A DNA stretch of 56,139 bases from Bacillota bacterium (lineage in GTDB: Bacteria > Bacillota > UBA4882 > UBA10575): positions 1 through 56,139 of the forward strand of contig DUOH01000048.1 in the NCBI GenBank assembly GCA_012838955.1, written 5' to 3'. Made by a program: the position numbers and the translations under genes. Under the pieces are notes generated by a model. That model worked only from the letters and a program-made list of their open reading frames with translations, was not told the DNA's origin and did no database searches. Shown in pieces: positions 42,759-51,286 of this stretch; position 1 is the first letter of the stretch, and the number at the start of each line of letters is the position of its first letter.

Positions 42759-44408
42759 AAAAATATTCTTAGCGGCAACCGGTATCCTTCGCCCCATCCC
42801 AAAGGCTTTAGGAGTGATCCTTAGAATCGGCGCGGCTTGCCTTCGTTTATATTCACTACGTCCCACCGCACTGGTGACCCAGCGGACAATCTCCTGAGGA
42901 AAGCCTTGCGCTATGAGGTCTTCCTCAGATAAGTTCTGCTCAATATAGCCCTGGAGGATCCGGTCAAGGACCGGATATGGCGGAAGCGTGTCCTCATCCC
43001 GTTGGTCCGGACGGAGTTCGGCTGAGGGCGCCTTCTCAATAATCGCTGTTGGAATAGTCTGCTTCTCTCTGTTAATATAATGAGCCAATTCATAAACCAA
43101 AGTCTTGGGCACATCAGCCAACACACTTAACCCCCCGCACATATCTCCATATAGCGTACAATACCCTACCGCCATCTCACTTTTATTGCCTGTAGAAAGC
43201 AGAAGACCGCCGAATTTATTGGAAAAGGCCATTAAAATGTCGCCTCTGATCCGCGCCTGTAGATTCTCTTCTGTTAAGTCTTCTTCCCCACGCGTGGGTC
43301 CCATCCGCGCAAACTCCTTCCCTAAAATCCCAAGATATGTGTGGAAGATCTCGGCTATGGGAAGCACCATAAAGTCCATCCCGAGATTTTCCGCGAGGAG
43401 CCTTGAATCCTCTACACTACCTTCTGAAGAATATGGGGAAGGCAGCGAGATACCGAGCACGTGCTCTTTACCAACCGCCTCTACAGCCAGGCAAGCCACT
43501 AAAGCCGAATCAATTCCGCCCGAGAGTCCGAGTAAAGCGCGGGAAAAACCGGTTTTACGCATATAATCTCTAATTCCCAAGACCAAGGCTTGATAGACGG
43601 ATTCCACTTTATCCAATGGACTATAAGGCGCCTTGGGATTAGAGACAAACGGATCAATGGTCCCAATATATTCATGAAAAGCCGGAGCGATCAGGATCGG
43701 CTTGCCCTGCCGGTCAAAAACCATGCTTCGGCCATCAAAGATCAGTTCATCATTAGCACCGACCTGATTCAAGTAGACAAAAGGTATCCCGTATTTCTCC
43801 GCTCTTTCCTGTACATACCGGTACCGGGCGCTCTCTTTTCCCACGTGATAAGGTGAGGCGGAAATGATAATACAGACCGTCGCTCCCTGAGTGGCCAAAG
43901 CCGCTATGGGATCTGAATCCGGGCCGCTTGGCGCCATAGCCGACGGAGAAGACCAGGTCTCATCATAAAAGGCGATTCCAAGCTTCTCTTCTTTAAAATC
44001 CACCACTTGTACCTGGGATCCCGGCTCAAAGTACCTGGCTTCATCAAAAACATCTCCTGTGGCCAGTATGAATTTGTCCTGCTGAAGCAGGACCTTTCCC
44101 CCGTAAAAAAAGAGTGCCGAATTATGCCTGGTATTCCCCTGCTCTGCTCCGGAGAAAGTCGGTAAACCGCAAATAATTCCTACGTCCGGAGTTTCTGCGG
44201 ATAACTTGCATAAAGCCTGAACAGCCTGGTTGATCTCCTCCTGAAAAGCTCTCCTCTCCAGGAGGTCCAGAGGCGGATAACCTGTCAAATATAACTCGGA
44301 GCAGACTAGCAGATCAGTATGGGTAGTAGAAAGAACCTCCCTGATCCGCCTAAGGTTTCCGTTAACATCGCCAACCACCGGATTCAATTGAGCGATGGTA
44401 ATCTTCAT
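42756..44408 (-). CDS. nadE: NAD+ synthase with a glutaminase domain lacking its catalytic Cys
   Basis: A 550-residue protein with an N-terminal nitrilase-fold glutaminase (1-260) and a C-terminal NAD synthase (about 270-550) with the P-loop LLGLSGGIDSALVACLA, LLLSTGNKSEMAVGYCTLYGD and the PSAELRPDQRDEDTLPPY block. It amidates deamido-NAD. In the glutaminase triad E38 (CSELYLTGYPP) and K112 are kept, but the nucleophile in the usual ICED motif is Tyr148 (AFYDETW; codon TAT at 43965-43967), so glutamine use should be lost and free ammonia used. The surrounding LPNY segment is also degraded. ATG 44406-44408 has a modest SD. Confidence 0.93.
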   Translation of the reverse strand: MKITIAQLNPVVGDVNGNLRRIREVLSTTHTDLLVCSELYLTGYPPLDLLERRAFQEEINQAVQALCKLSAETPDVGIICGLPTFSGAEQGNTRHNSALFFYGGKVLLQQDKFILATGDVFDEARYFEPGSQVQVVDFKEEKLGIAFYDETWSSPSAMAPSGPDSDPIAALATQGATVCIIISASPYHVGKESARYRYVQERAEKYGIPFVYLNQVGANDELIFDGRSMVFDRQGKPILIAPAFHEYIGTIDPFVSNPKAPYSPLDKVESVYQALVLGIRDYMRKTGFSRALLGLSGGIDSALVACLAVEAVGKEHVLGISLPSPYSSEGSVEDSRLLAENLGMDFMVLPIAEIFHTYLGILGKEFARMGPTRGEEDLTEENLQARIRGDILMAFSNKFGGLLLSTGNKSEMAVGYCTLYGDMCGGLSVLADVPKTLVYELAHYINREKQTIPTAIIEKAPSAELRPDQRDEDTLPPYPVLDRILQGYIEQNLSEEDLIAQGFPQEIVRWVTSAVGRSEYKRRQAAPILRITPKAFGMGRRIPVAAKNIF

Positions 44409-44561
44409 GATGATTCACCACACTACTCATTATTACCCTATTTTCAGAAAATCACTTCGCTAATCACCGGTTCTCGCCGGATCATACCCCTTCTTGCTTA
44501 GACTGAAGATCGCGTCTTCAGCCAGTTTTTTTGCGGAACCAAGGGCGCACCATGACTTGAA

Positions 44562-44999
44562 TTAGCCGGTGGTCAGCTTTTTAACTAAAGCCCGCAAAGC
44601 CCAGAGATAGCCGTCAGCGCCCAACCCGGAAATCTGCCCCATCAACACCGGAGCAGTCAGCGAGCGCCAGCGGAAGTCTTCCCGGGCATAGATATTGCTG
44701 AGATGCACCTCAATTCCGGGAATCCCCACGGCCGCCAAAGCATCCCGTAAGGCGACACTAGTATGGGTATAAGCCGCCAGGTTCAACACAATTCCCGCGC
44801 ATTCCTTAGCTGCTCGATGGACCTCCTCCACCAACGCGCCTTCATAATTGGACTGCACGATCTTTAATTCCACGCCCAGTTCAGCAGCGGTCTCCTCCAG
44901 TCTGCGATTGATCTCCGCCAAAGTCACCCGGCCATAGATCTCAGGTTCCCTCTCTCCCAGCAAGTTTAAGTTGGGTCCATGCAAAATCAGGATCTTCAT
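44562..44999 (-). CDS. aroQ: Type II 3-dehydroquinate dehydratase
   Basis: A 145-residue flavodoxin-like dehydratase, third step of the shikimate pathway. Signatures are [19 protein letters not shown], with the active-site Tyr, [29 protein letters not shown] and EVHLSN. ATG 44997-44999 is preferred because AAGG is then 8 bases away and the N-terminus matches the family; another ATG lies two codons upstream. It is 13 bases after the aroB stop and probably cotranscribed. Confidence 0.94.
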   Translation of the reverse strand: MKILILHGPNLNLLGEREPEIYGRVTLAEINRRLEETAAELGVELKIVQSNYEGALVEEVHRAAKECAGIVLNLAAYTHTSVALRDALAAVGIPGIEVHLSNIYAREDFRWRSLTAPVLMGQISGLGADGYLWALRALVKKLTTG

Positions 45000-45012
45000 T
45001 TTCATAGCCTTG

Positions 45013-46122
45013 TTACGCTTCACCTCCTTTTGCCCCAAGCGAAACCAGAACCCTCCTTAGCAGCTCAAAGGGGGGAGCCACCACCGTCTCCACCCGTCCG
45101 GTAGCCACAGGTAAAACCAGACGAAGTTCTCCCCCGCTTATTTTCTTGTCCCAAGACATCCTCTCAATCAGCCGTTCCATGGATAGCCCGGAAATCCTCG
45201 TCGGTAGTTGGTATCTTTCCAGCAGATCTAGAGTAAACTCCAGAAGCTGCGGTCGGCAGATCCCCATCAGCACGGCCAGACGGGCCGCCCCATGCATCCC
45301 AATGGCCACCGCCTCTCCGTGCCGGTATACCTCATATCCGGTCTCAGCCTCCAAGGCATGACCGATCGTGTGTCCGTAATTCAGGATCTCCCGGATTCCT
45401 CCTTCCAGCTCATCGGCTTCCACGACCTTCGCTTTGATGGAACAAGCGGTGGCAATTACCTGGCCCAAGGTTTCCCGGTCCTGATCTTTGATGGCCCTGA
45501 CTTTCTTAGCCAATACGCTACAGAGGTGGGGATCTTTGATTAGACCGGCCTTGATAATCTCAGCCATCCCGGAGATAAAATCACGCTCCTCCAAAGTATG
45601 CAAAGTTTCCAAATCCGCGATGACCACCCGTGGTTGGTAAAAGGCGCCAATCAGGTTCTTCCCGTCGCGATGATTAACAGCGACCTTCCCCCCGACTGAA
45701 CTGTCAACTTGAGCCAGGAGGGTGGTAGGCGCCTGTACGAAATTGATCCCCCGAAGATAAGTGGCTGCGGCGAACCCGGCCAAGTCCCCGATTACTCCTC
45801 CACCCAACGCAAGAATAGTCGAAGAACGCTCCAAGCGCATCCGCACTGCGGCCTCATACACCCTTTCCACCTGGAGTAGACTTTTGTATTCCTCACCGTC
45901 CGGGATAGTAACGGACTCCACCTCAAACCCGGCTGCCACTAAAGACTCCCTTAGTGATGAAAGGTATAACGCCCCTACTTTAGGATTAGTAACCACCAAT
46001 ATTTTACCTTTTAACCCGATCCCGCGTAGGATCTCTCCACTGCCGGTCAACAAGGCGGGACCAATCAGGATTTCGTAACTTCTCCGCCCCAGATCCACCT
46101 TTATTCTTTTTAAGCAATTCAC
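45013..46122 (-). CDS. aroB: 3-dehydroquinate synthase
   Basis: A 369-residue NAD- and metal-dependent enzyme that closes the ring of DAHP. Motifs are [40 protein letters not shown] and [17 protein letters not shown], with metal-binding His. GTG 46120-46122 is the start, with a weak SD. It is placed between aroK and aroQ. Confidence 0.95.
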   Translation of the reverse strand: MNCLKRIKVDLGRRSYEILIGPALLTGSGEILRGIGLKGKILVVTNPKVGALYLSSLRESLVAAGFEVESVTIPDGEEYKSLLQVERVYEAAVRMRLERSSTILALGGGVIGDLAGFAAATYLRGINFVQAPTTLLAQVDSSVGGKVAVNHRDGKNLIGAFYQPRVVIADLETLHTLEERDFISGMAEIIKAGLIKDPHLCSVLAKKVRAIKDQDRETLGQVIATACSIKAKVVEADELEGGIREILNYGHTIGHALEAETGYEVYRHGEAVAIGMHGAARLAVLMGICRPQLLEFTLDLLERYQLPTRISGLSMERLIERMSWDKKISGGELRLVLPVATGRVETVVAPPFELLRRVLVSLGAKGGEA

Positions 46123-46169
46123 TCCACTACCGCCTTCCTTCCGTCCTACTTTCCCTCTTCAAGACCCAA

Positions 46170-46694
46170 CTACTCCCTGAAAAAATTCTGATACTCAGCA
46201 AGAATTCTCTGTGCTACCTCTCCGGGTATCAATCCATCGGTGCAGATTACCAAATCACTCTGGCTGTATTGGCTCTCTCTTTCCTCCAGTAAGGTCTGTA
46301 AGGCTGAGAACGGGTCCCTCCCCGCGAGCAGCGGCCGTCCTTCTCCACTGCCCACTCTCCTCGCTAACTCCTGGAGACTTGTTTTTAAATAAATGACCAC
46401 CCCGTGATCTTTCATACACTGTAGATTGGCTGGGACGGTCACCGCGCCTCCTCCGGTAGCAATTACTGCTTCCTTCTGACTAACCGCTTTGGCGATCACC
46501 GCCGTTTCCAGGCGGCGAAAATACTCTTCCCCATACCTGGTAAAGATCTCCGGGATTGGCATCCCACTTTCCTCCACAATTAACCGATCCGTATCAAGAA
46601 AGACCCAGCCCAGCTCTTTAGCTAGCAACGAACCCACCGTTGTTTTACCCGACCCCATGGGACCGATCAAAATTAAGCATTTTCCGGACGCCAT
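46170..46694 (-). CDS. aroK: Shikimate kinase
   Basis: A 174-residue P-loop kinase phosphorylating shikimate. The P-loop is LIGPMGSGKTTVG, followed by FLDTD, the shikimate-binding YFRRLE and the lid GRPLL. ATG 46692-46694 overlaps the end of aroC by 22 bases, so the two are translated together. Confidence 0.95.
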   Translation of the reverse strand: MASGKCLILIGPMGSGKTTVGSLLAKELGWVFLDTDRLIVEESGMPIPEIFTRYGEEYFRRLETAVIAKAVSQKEAVIATGGGAVTVPANLQCMKDHGVVIYLKTSLQELARRVGSGEGRPLLAGRDPFSALQTLLEERESQYSQSDLVICTDGLIPGEVAQRILAEYQNFFRE

Positions 46695-47902
46695 TTAATC
46701 ATCTCCGTATACCTTTGCCAAGCCGCATGGATCTCCGGGAGCGAATCTCCGCCGAACTTTTGCAGGTAAGCGTCGGCCAAAACCCAAGCCACCATAGCCT
46801 CGGCTACCACAGCTGCCGCTGGCACCGCCGTCAGATCTGACCGTTCTACCGCCGCCGTTACTTGCTGTCCGGAACACAGATCCACGGTCGGAAGGCCGTT
46901 GTAAAGGGTGGGTATGGGCTTCATCGCTACCTTGATCATCAGCGGCTCCCCATTAGTCATTCCGCCTTCAAGCCCACCGGCGTGATTCGTCTTTCTGTAG
47001 TAACCCCGTTCCGGCGTATAGTAAATAGGGTCATGGACCGCTGATCCCGGCATCCCGGCGCCGACAAAGCCTAAACCGAATTCCAACCCTTTAATCCCGG
47101 GAATACTTATAATCGCTTGTGCCAGTAAACCATCCAAGCGCCGGTCCCAATGAACATGAGAACCTAAACCCGGAACTACCCCAGTGGCATAGACGGTAAA
47201 GATCCCGCCCAAGCTTTCGCCTTGCTTCGCGGCAAGATCAACCTCCTTCTTCATCTCCTGATTAGCTGCTGGATCACTACAGCGAAAGAGCGTTTCATCT
47301 ACTACTTGCTGTTCCCGAGCAGAGAGGACTCTGGGTTCTCCCCCACACACCCTCCCAATTTGGAGAACATGACTACCAATAAATACTCCGAACCTGGCTA
47401 GGAGGATCTTGGCAAAAGCCCCCACCCCTACTCTGACTGCGGTCTCACGGGCACTGGCTCTCTCCAAAACATTTCGCAGATCGGAGAAGCCATACTTCAA
47501 AGCACCGGACAGATCGGCATGTCCGGGCCGGGGCGCCGTTACTTCCGATTGTACAGTAGTCAATCTCTGATCAGCCTCAATCCTGACCCGCGTCTCCCCA
47601 TCCTTCTCACGTCTTCCATTAACATCCGCCAAGGGAGACATCACAGCCGCCCAGTTCGCCCAGTCACGATTCTTGATCTGAATCGTAATCGGTGAACCCA
47701 AAGTCCGTCCTTTCCGGATCCCCGAAATAAAAATGACTTCGTCTTTTTCCACTTTCATCCGTCCGCCCCGGCCGTACCCCTTTTGCCTACGTTGAAGCTC
47801 TCTATTAATCTGCTCTTGCTCAACCTCTACTAAAGCCGGATAACCTTCGATCACCGCAGTCAATCCCGGCCCATGGGACTCCCCGGCTGTTATAAACCGC
47901 AC
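46673..47902 (-). CDS. aroC: Chorismate synthase
   Basis: A 409-residue FMN-dependent enzyme making chorismate from EPSP. Signatures are FITAGESHGPGLTAVIEGYPA, RRQKGYGRGGRM, the block RPGHADLSGALKYG, RASARETAVRVG and HAGGLEGGMTNGEP. It is about 20 residues longer than most, at the C-terminus. The start is GTG 47900-47902 with GGAGG 8 bases upstream. It opens the run aroC-aroK-aroB-aroQ; aroA and aroF are elsewhere. Confidence 0.95.
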   Translation of the reverse strand: MRFITAGESHGPGLTAVIEGYPALVEVEQEQINRELQRRQKGYGRGGRMKVEKDEVIFISGIRKGRTLGSPITIQIKNRDWANWAAVMSPLADVNGRREKDGETRVRIEADQRLTTVQSEVTAPRPGHADLSGALKYGFSDLRNVLERASARETAVRVGVGAFAKILLARFGVFIGSHVLQIGRVCGGEPRVLSAREQQVVDETLFRCSDPAANQEMKKEVDLAAKQGESLGGIFTVYATGVVPGLGSHVHWDRRLDGLLAQAIISIPGIKGLEFGLGFVGAGMPGSAVHDPIYYTPERGYYRKTNHAGGLEGGMTNGEPLMIKVAMKPIPTLYNGLPTVDLCSGQQVTAAVERSDLTAVPAAAVVAEAMVAWVLADAYLQKFGGDSLPEIHAAWQRYTEMIKWRPENA

Positions 47903-48120
47903 TAAACCTACCTCCTTCCCCCATAGCCCTGAGCAACCTGGTAAATCAGAAAAAAGATATTGCTCTACAGAATACTACAGACGGTTAGATATTATAATCA
48001 ACAGGATTTTCCGTTGTATTCTTCCCTTCCCTCATATTTCCTTGTAAAAATTGCATTAATAAACAGGCGAACTCACCATCAACTCAGTCCGAATCGACCA
48101 CAAAAAGGGGTCCGGCTTAC

Positions 48121-48143
48121 AAAAAAAGGCCGTTTCCGGCCTT
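48121..48143 (-). terminator. Rho-independent terminator after comFB
   Basis: A 7-bp stem, AAGGCCG (48126-48132) with CGGCCTT (48137-48143), and a 4-base loop, followed on the minus strand by seven Ts. The stem overlaps the comFB stop codon. Confidence 0.8.
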
Positions 48144-48429
48144 AATCCAGCTTTATTTTATCTGGATCATGTTTCGGTCTTTTTGAAACCTTCTCAATAC
48201 CCTCCATCACCGCCAGCAAAGCATCGGCCCGTACCTGACGATCCGACTGCTCCACCCGGGCAAAGATCTCCCCTTCGCGGGTAACTGCGTATTTACCCTT
48301 CAAGCGGGTGAGGGCAATAGCAATAATGTCCTGTGTACACTTTTCACAGAAACAACAGTTAGGATGCATCCCCTTTATCTCATTTAAAACTTCCACGGCG
48401 ACTTCTTCAGTATAATTCTTCAACCCCAC
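48142..48429 (-). CDS. comFB: ComFB-family late competence protein
   Basis: A 95-residue protein matching ComFB: LKNYTEEVAVEVLNEI, a Cys cluster (C25, C26, C28, C31 in NCCFCEKC), DIIAIALTRLKGKYAVTREGEIF and VRADALLAVMEGI. ComFB proteins are linked to natural competence and type IV pili, and relatives bind cyclic dinucleotides. The start is GTG 48427-48429 behind GGGGGG. It lies 34 bases after a secretin gene and before a terminator, so the two form a unit; a control role over the secretin or pilus machine is an inference. Confidence 0.82.
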   Translation of the reverse strand: MGLKNYTEEVAVEVLNEIKGMHPNCCFCEKCTQDIIAIALTRLKGKYAVTREGEIFARVEQSDRQVRADALLAVMEGIEKVSKRPKHDPDKIKLD

Positions 48430-48463
48430 AGCTTACACCCCCCTACATCCTTCCAAACAAACA

Positions 48464-50263
48464 CTAATATTCAGGATTAGAAACCCGGTCGACCGGTACA
48501 GGCAGAATCAATACTTGGCCGGATTTTATGGCTGTAACTTCGGATAGACTATTAATCTCCATCAGTAATTCCGGATCCAAATCATATCTTTTGGCTATAC
48601 GCCAAAGCGTTTCTCTTGGTTTTACTTGATAGAGATGATCCTCGGGAATCGGCAGAATCAATACGTCTTCCACAGAAAGCAAGGATGATGAGGTTAAATC
48701 ATTAGCCTGCAAAATCCGGTTCGGATCCAACCCAAATTTCCGGGCTATCCCATAAACCGTATCCCCTTTCTGTACAGTGTATGATATACGTAGACCGACT
48801 CCTCCCTCCACTGGACTGGTCTGTTTTTCTTCGGGAGTATCAGTTTTCTCCGTCACCACCACCTCTATAATAGGGATTGCCTCCTTTTTGTCGGCCGGAT
48901 ACTCTCCCTCTCCGACCAGCTCCACTTGGGTCACAACTTGCGGAACACTTTCATCTGTTCCTGACTTTTCACCGGTTATATTATAAACCTCCGTGGTGAC
49001 CGCGGTCGAAGAATTTCCGGGCGAGTCTGCCGACTGTTCTTTGCTTCCGAGGGAATCAGTCTGCGCTTTCCTCGGTGTTAGAATCAGGCAGGGCAATCTT
49101 TCCTCTCCAAAGTTATTCTTTACTGTGACTAAATCCCGGGCACGAATAATCCCCCCGATGACCGGGAGTTCCGAAAGAGCCGGCGGAATCCGCTTTTCGT
49201 CCCCTTTTGGGATTAAATTAAAACCAGTTAAGACAAAGGACTCACCCGCTTGTAGTTTTCTGGTCGCGCCGGCCTTCGTCTGGGTGATCAGCGGGATATC
49301 GCCACCCTTCGCTGTTCTTTGCCAATCAGAGATGCTGTTGACCTCAACCGCTAACTCCATAATGATCATCTTCTCTTCTGCCCTGGGGAGCAAAGCCAGG
49401 TTAATCCCGACTTCTTTATAGTCAACCAATTCTTCCACACCTTTTTCCGTAATTCTGGTAAAGATCACCGGATACCGGTCCCCGACAAAGGTGTGGGCTT
49501 TTTCTCCGTCGGTAGCAGTCAGCCTGGATTCCACAATCAGGCTGGCCCGGTTCTGCGCCTCCAGATCATCAATCTTTCGCCTCTCCACGATGTTGAATTT
49601 TAAAGGAGAGCCGGGAACCAGCCGATCATAATCAAGCCACCCCATTTTTTTCAGCACTTCCGTACTGATCTCTTCTAACCGGATCTCCACCACCAAACCG
49701 TTTTTATCCCGGTCATAACGGTTGATTAACTCACGGGCATTAGCCTGTTCAAGAGGGTTACCGGTAATCGCCAACTTTTTTGTGCCTTGTTCCACGCGGA
49801 TTCTTTCCGGTGGAACAATTGATCTGAGGCTGGATATAAGCTCACCGGGGTTAATATGATATAATTGGTACTCAACGGTCTCCTCTTCTCCCAGATTGAG
49901 CAGATTCTCAGCCTGGCCAATCATTACGGCTTTACCATCCGCGCTCCACTGACATGAGTAACCGTAAGTATCGGCCAGCAGCCCCACAACTACTTGAGTG
50001 GCGAGGTCCTCCCGGAACTCTATGGAGACCGGGCCTTGCACCGTAGAATCCATCAACAACCTAAATCCGCTGTGTTCCGCTAAATTACGTAGGGTCAAAC
50101 GTAGATCGGAACCGTAACTCCAGGATCCGCCTTCCCCTCGTACCGGAAGAGAGGCAAACAGAAAAAATAGGTATAAGAAGATGAAGACACTAAATAGACA
50201 GGTCATAGGTCTAACCCGTCCTCCGCGCATCACCGGCCCCCCTTTCCGATCCCGGAAAGACAT
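48464..50263 (-). CDS. Outer-membrane secretin with two C-terminal LysM domains
   Basis: A 599-residue secretin of the type II/IV pilus group. It has a signal peptide (about 21-44), an STN-like N0 domain (50-118), a NolW-like domain (130-185) and the secretin core (190-396) with the signature ELPVIGGIIRARD and a VLTGFNL segment. After a linker of about 95 residues come two LysM repeats (about 494-539 YTVQKGDTVYGIARKFGL, and 543-588 YQVKPRETLWRIAKRYDL). LysM binds peptidoglycan, so the channel may anchor itself. ATG 50261-50263 has AGGTGGAG upstream. It sits between aroE and comFB-aroC; pilM-P genes are not in the window. Confidence 0.9.
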   Translation of the reverse strand: MSFRDRKGGPVMRGGRVRPMTCLFSVFIFLYLFFLFASLPVRGEGGSWSYGSDLRLTLRNLAEHSGFRLLMDSTVQGPVSIEFREDLATQVVVGLLADTYGYSCQWSADGKAVMIGQAENLLNLGEEETVEYQLYHINPGELISSLRSIVPPERIRVEQGTKKLAITGNPLEQANARELINRYDRDKNGLVVEIRLEEISTEVLKKMGWLDYDRLVPGSPLKFNIVERRKIDDLEAQNRASLIVESRLTATDGEKAHTFVGDRYPVIFTRITEKGVEELVDYKEVGINLALLPRAEEKMIIMELAVEVNSISDWQRTAKGGDIPLITQTKAGATRKLQAGESFVLTGFNLIPKGDEKRIPPALSELPVIGGIIRARDLVTVKNNFGEERLPCLILTPRKAQTDSLGSKEQSADSPGNSSTAVTTEVYNITGEKSGTDESVPQVVTQVELVGEGEYPADKKEAIPIIEVVVTEKTDTPEEKQTSPVEGGVGLRISYTVQKGDTVYGIARKFGLDPNRILQANDLTSSSLLSVEDVLILPIPEDHLYQVKPRETLWRIAKRYDLDPELLMEINSLSEVTAIKSGQVLILPVPVDRVSNPEY

Positions 50264-50332
50264 ACTACTCCACCTCTTAAAATATTTCGCTGTTACCAAC
50301 CTTTTTCCTGCAAACCGGGAGAAGATGATAGA

Positions 50333-51193
50333 TCAGTAGCTCAATTCCGTTTCCAAAAACTTTTTCACCACCATCCGCATGGGTTTCTCCGGAGGCTCAA
50401 CCCCGGTCCAATGCTGAAAAGCCAACATCCCCTGGTAAAGAAGCATGCCTAAACCGTTTAAAGTTTTCAATCCGTGTTTTTTGGCTTTTTTAAGCAACTC
50501 CGTCTCCGGCGGGCGGTAGACTAGATCATAAACTAAACAAGCGGGATTAGCCTTGTCCAGGGGTAAAGGCGGCGCGGTCTCACTCTGTGGATGCATCCCA
50601 ACGGAGGTTGCGTTGACCACTAAATCCGTCTCCCCTAAATAACCGACTAAAGCCGGGTCCTCATACGAGAGGAGCTGCACAGCGAATCCGGTTTTGTCCT
50701 TAATCTGTTCCGCCAGGGCTTCGGCTCGCTGCAAAGTTCTATTGACCAAGCACAGCTCTACCGCTTCCGCCCGAACCAGAGCAAAAGCCACGGCTCTGGC
50801 TGCTCCTCCGGCCCCCAACAGCAAAACTTTCTTCCCTCGCGGTGAAAACCCCGCTTCCCTTTCCAGAGCAAGCAGTAGTCCGTCTCCGTCCGTACTATAT
50901 CCGTATAATACACCATCTTTATTCACGATGGTATTCACCGACCCCGTAAGGAGCGCATCTCCTTGGAGATGATCTAAATATGCTGTTACCGCCTGCTTAT
51001 GCGGGATTGTTATATTTACGCCTCCCAGCTCCAAACTGCGAATGGCCTGTACCGCCCCAGAAAGATTCCCGGCTGTCACCAGAAACGGCAGATAAACAGC
51101 GTTCATCTCCAAAACCTTAAAGGCTACGTTATGTAGTAAAGGAGATAAAGAATGTTCGATGGGGTCTCCAAAGATCCCATAAACACGCACCAA
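50333..51193 (-). CDS. aroE: Shikimate dehydrogenase
   Basis: A 286-residue NADPH-dependent enzyme reducing 3-dehydroshikimate. Motifs are YGIFGDPIEHSLSPLLHN, the shikimate-binding INITIPHKQAV (catalytic Lys), GAGGAARAVAFAL, VNRTLQRAE and NATSVGMHP. TTG 51191-51193 is chosen, 8 bases after AAGGGAG. The longer frame to 51274 would run through a terminator hairpin. It is separated from the other aro genes by the secretin and comFB. Confidence 0.95.
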   Translation of the reverse strand: MVRVYGIFGDPIEHSLSPLLHNVAFKVLEMNAVYLPFLVTAGNLSGAVQAIRSLELGGVNITIPHKQAVTAYLDHLQGDALLTGSVNTIVNKDGVLYGYSTDGDGLLLALEREAGFSPRGKKVLLLGAGGAARAVAFALVRAEAVELCLVNRTLQRAEALAEQIKDKTGFAVQLLSYEDPALVGYLGETDLVVNATSVGMHPQSETAPPLPLDKANPACLVYDLVYRPPETELLKKAKKHGLKTLNGLGMLLYQGMLAFQHWTGVEPPEKPMRMVVKKFLETELSY

Positions 51194-51237
51194 AGCACTC
51201 ACTCCCTTTCCATAAGGAGTTATTTCGAGATCCACAG

Positions 51238-51271
51238 AAAAAAACCTCCCTTCTTCAGTGGGAGGTTTTTT
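51238..51271. terminator. Bidirectional rho-independent terminator after the RNase J gene
   Basis: AAAAAACCTCCC and GGGAGGTTTTTT form a 12-bp stem with a 9-base loop at 51239-51271, with seven Ts on the minus strand. It lies 16 bases after the RNase J stop and just before aroE. Confidence 0.9.
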
Positions 51272-51286
51272 CAACTCTTCCTTGAT

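Noticed and set aside
47903-48120. TATAAT near 47990 as an aroC promoter
   Set aside because: No acceptable -35 at 16-18 bases; a promoter is expected here but not located.
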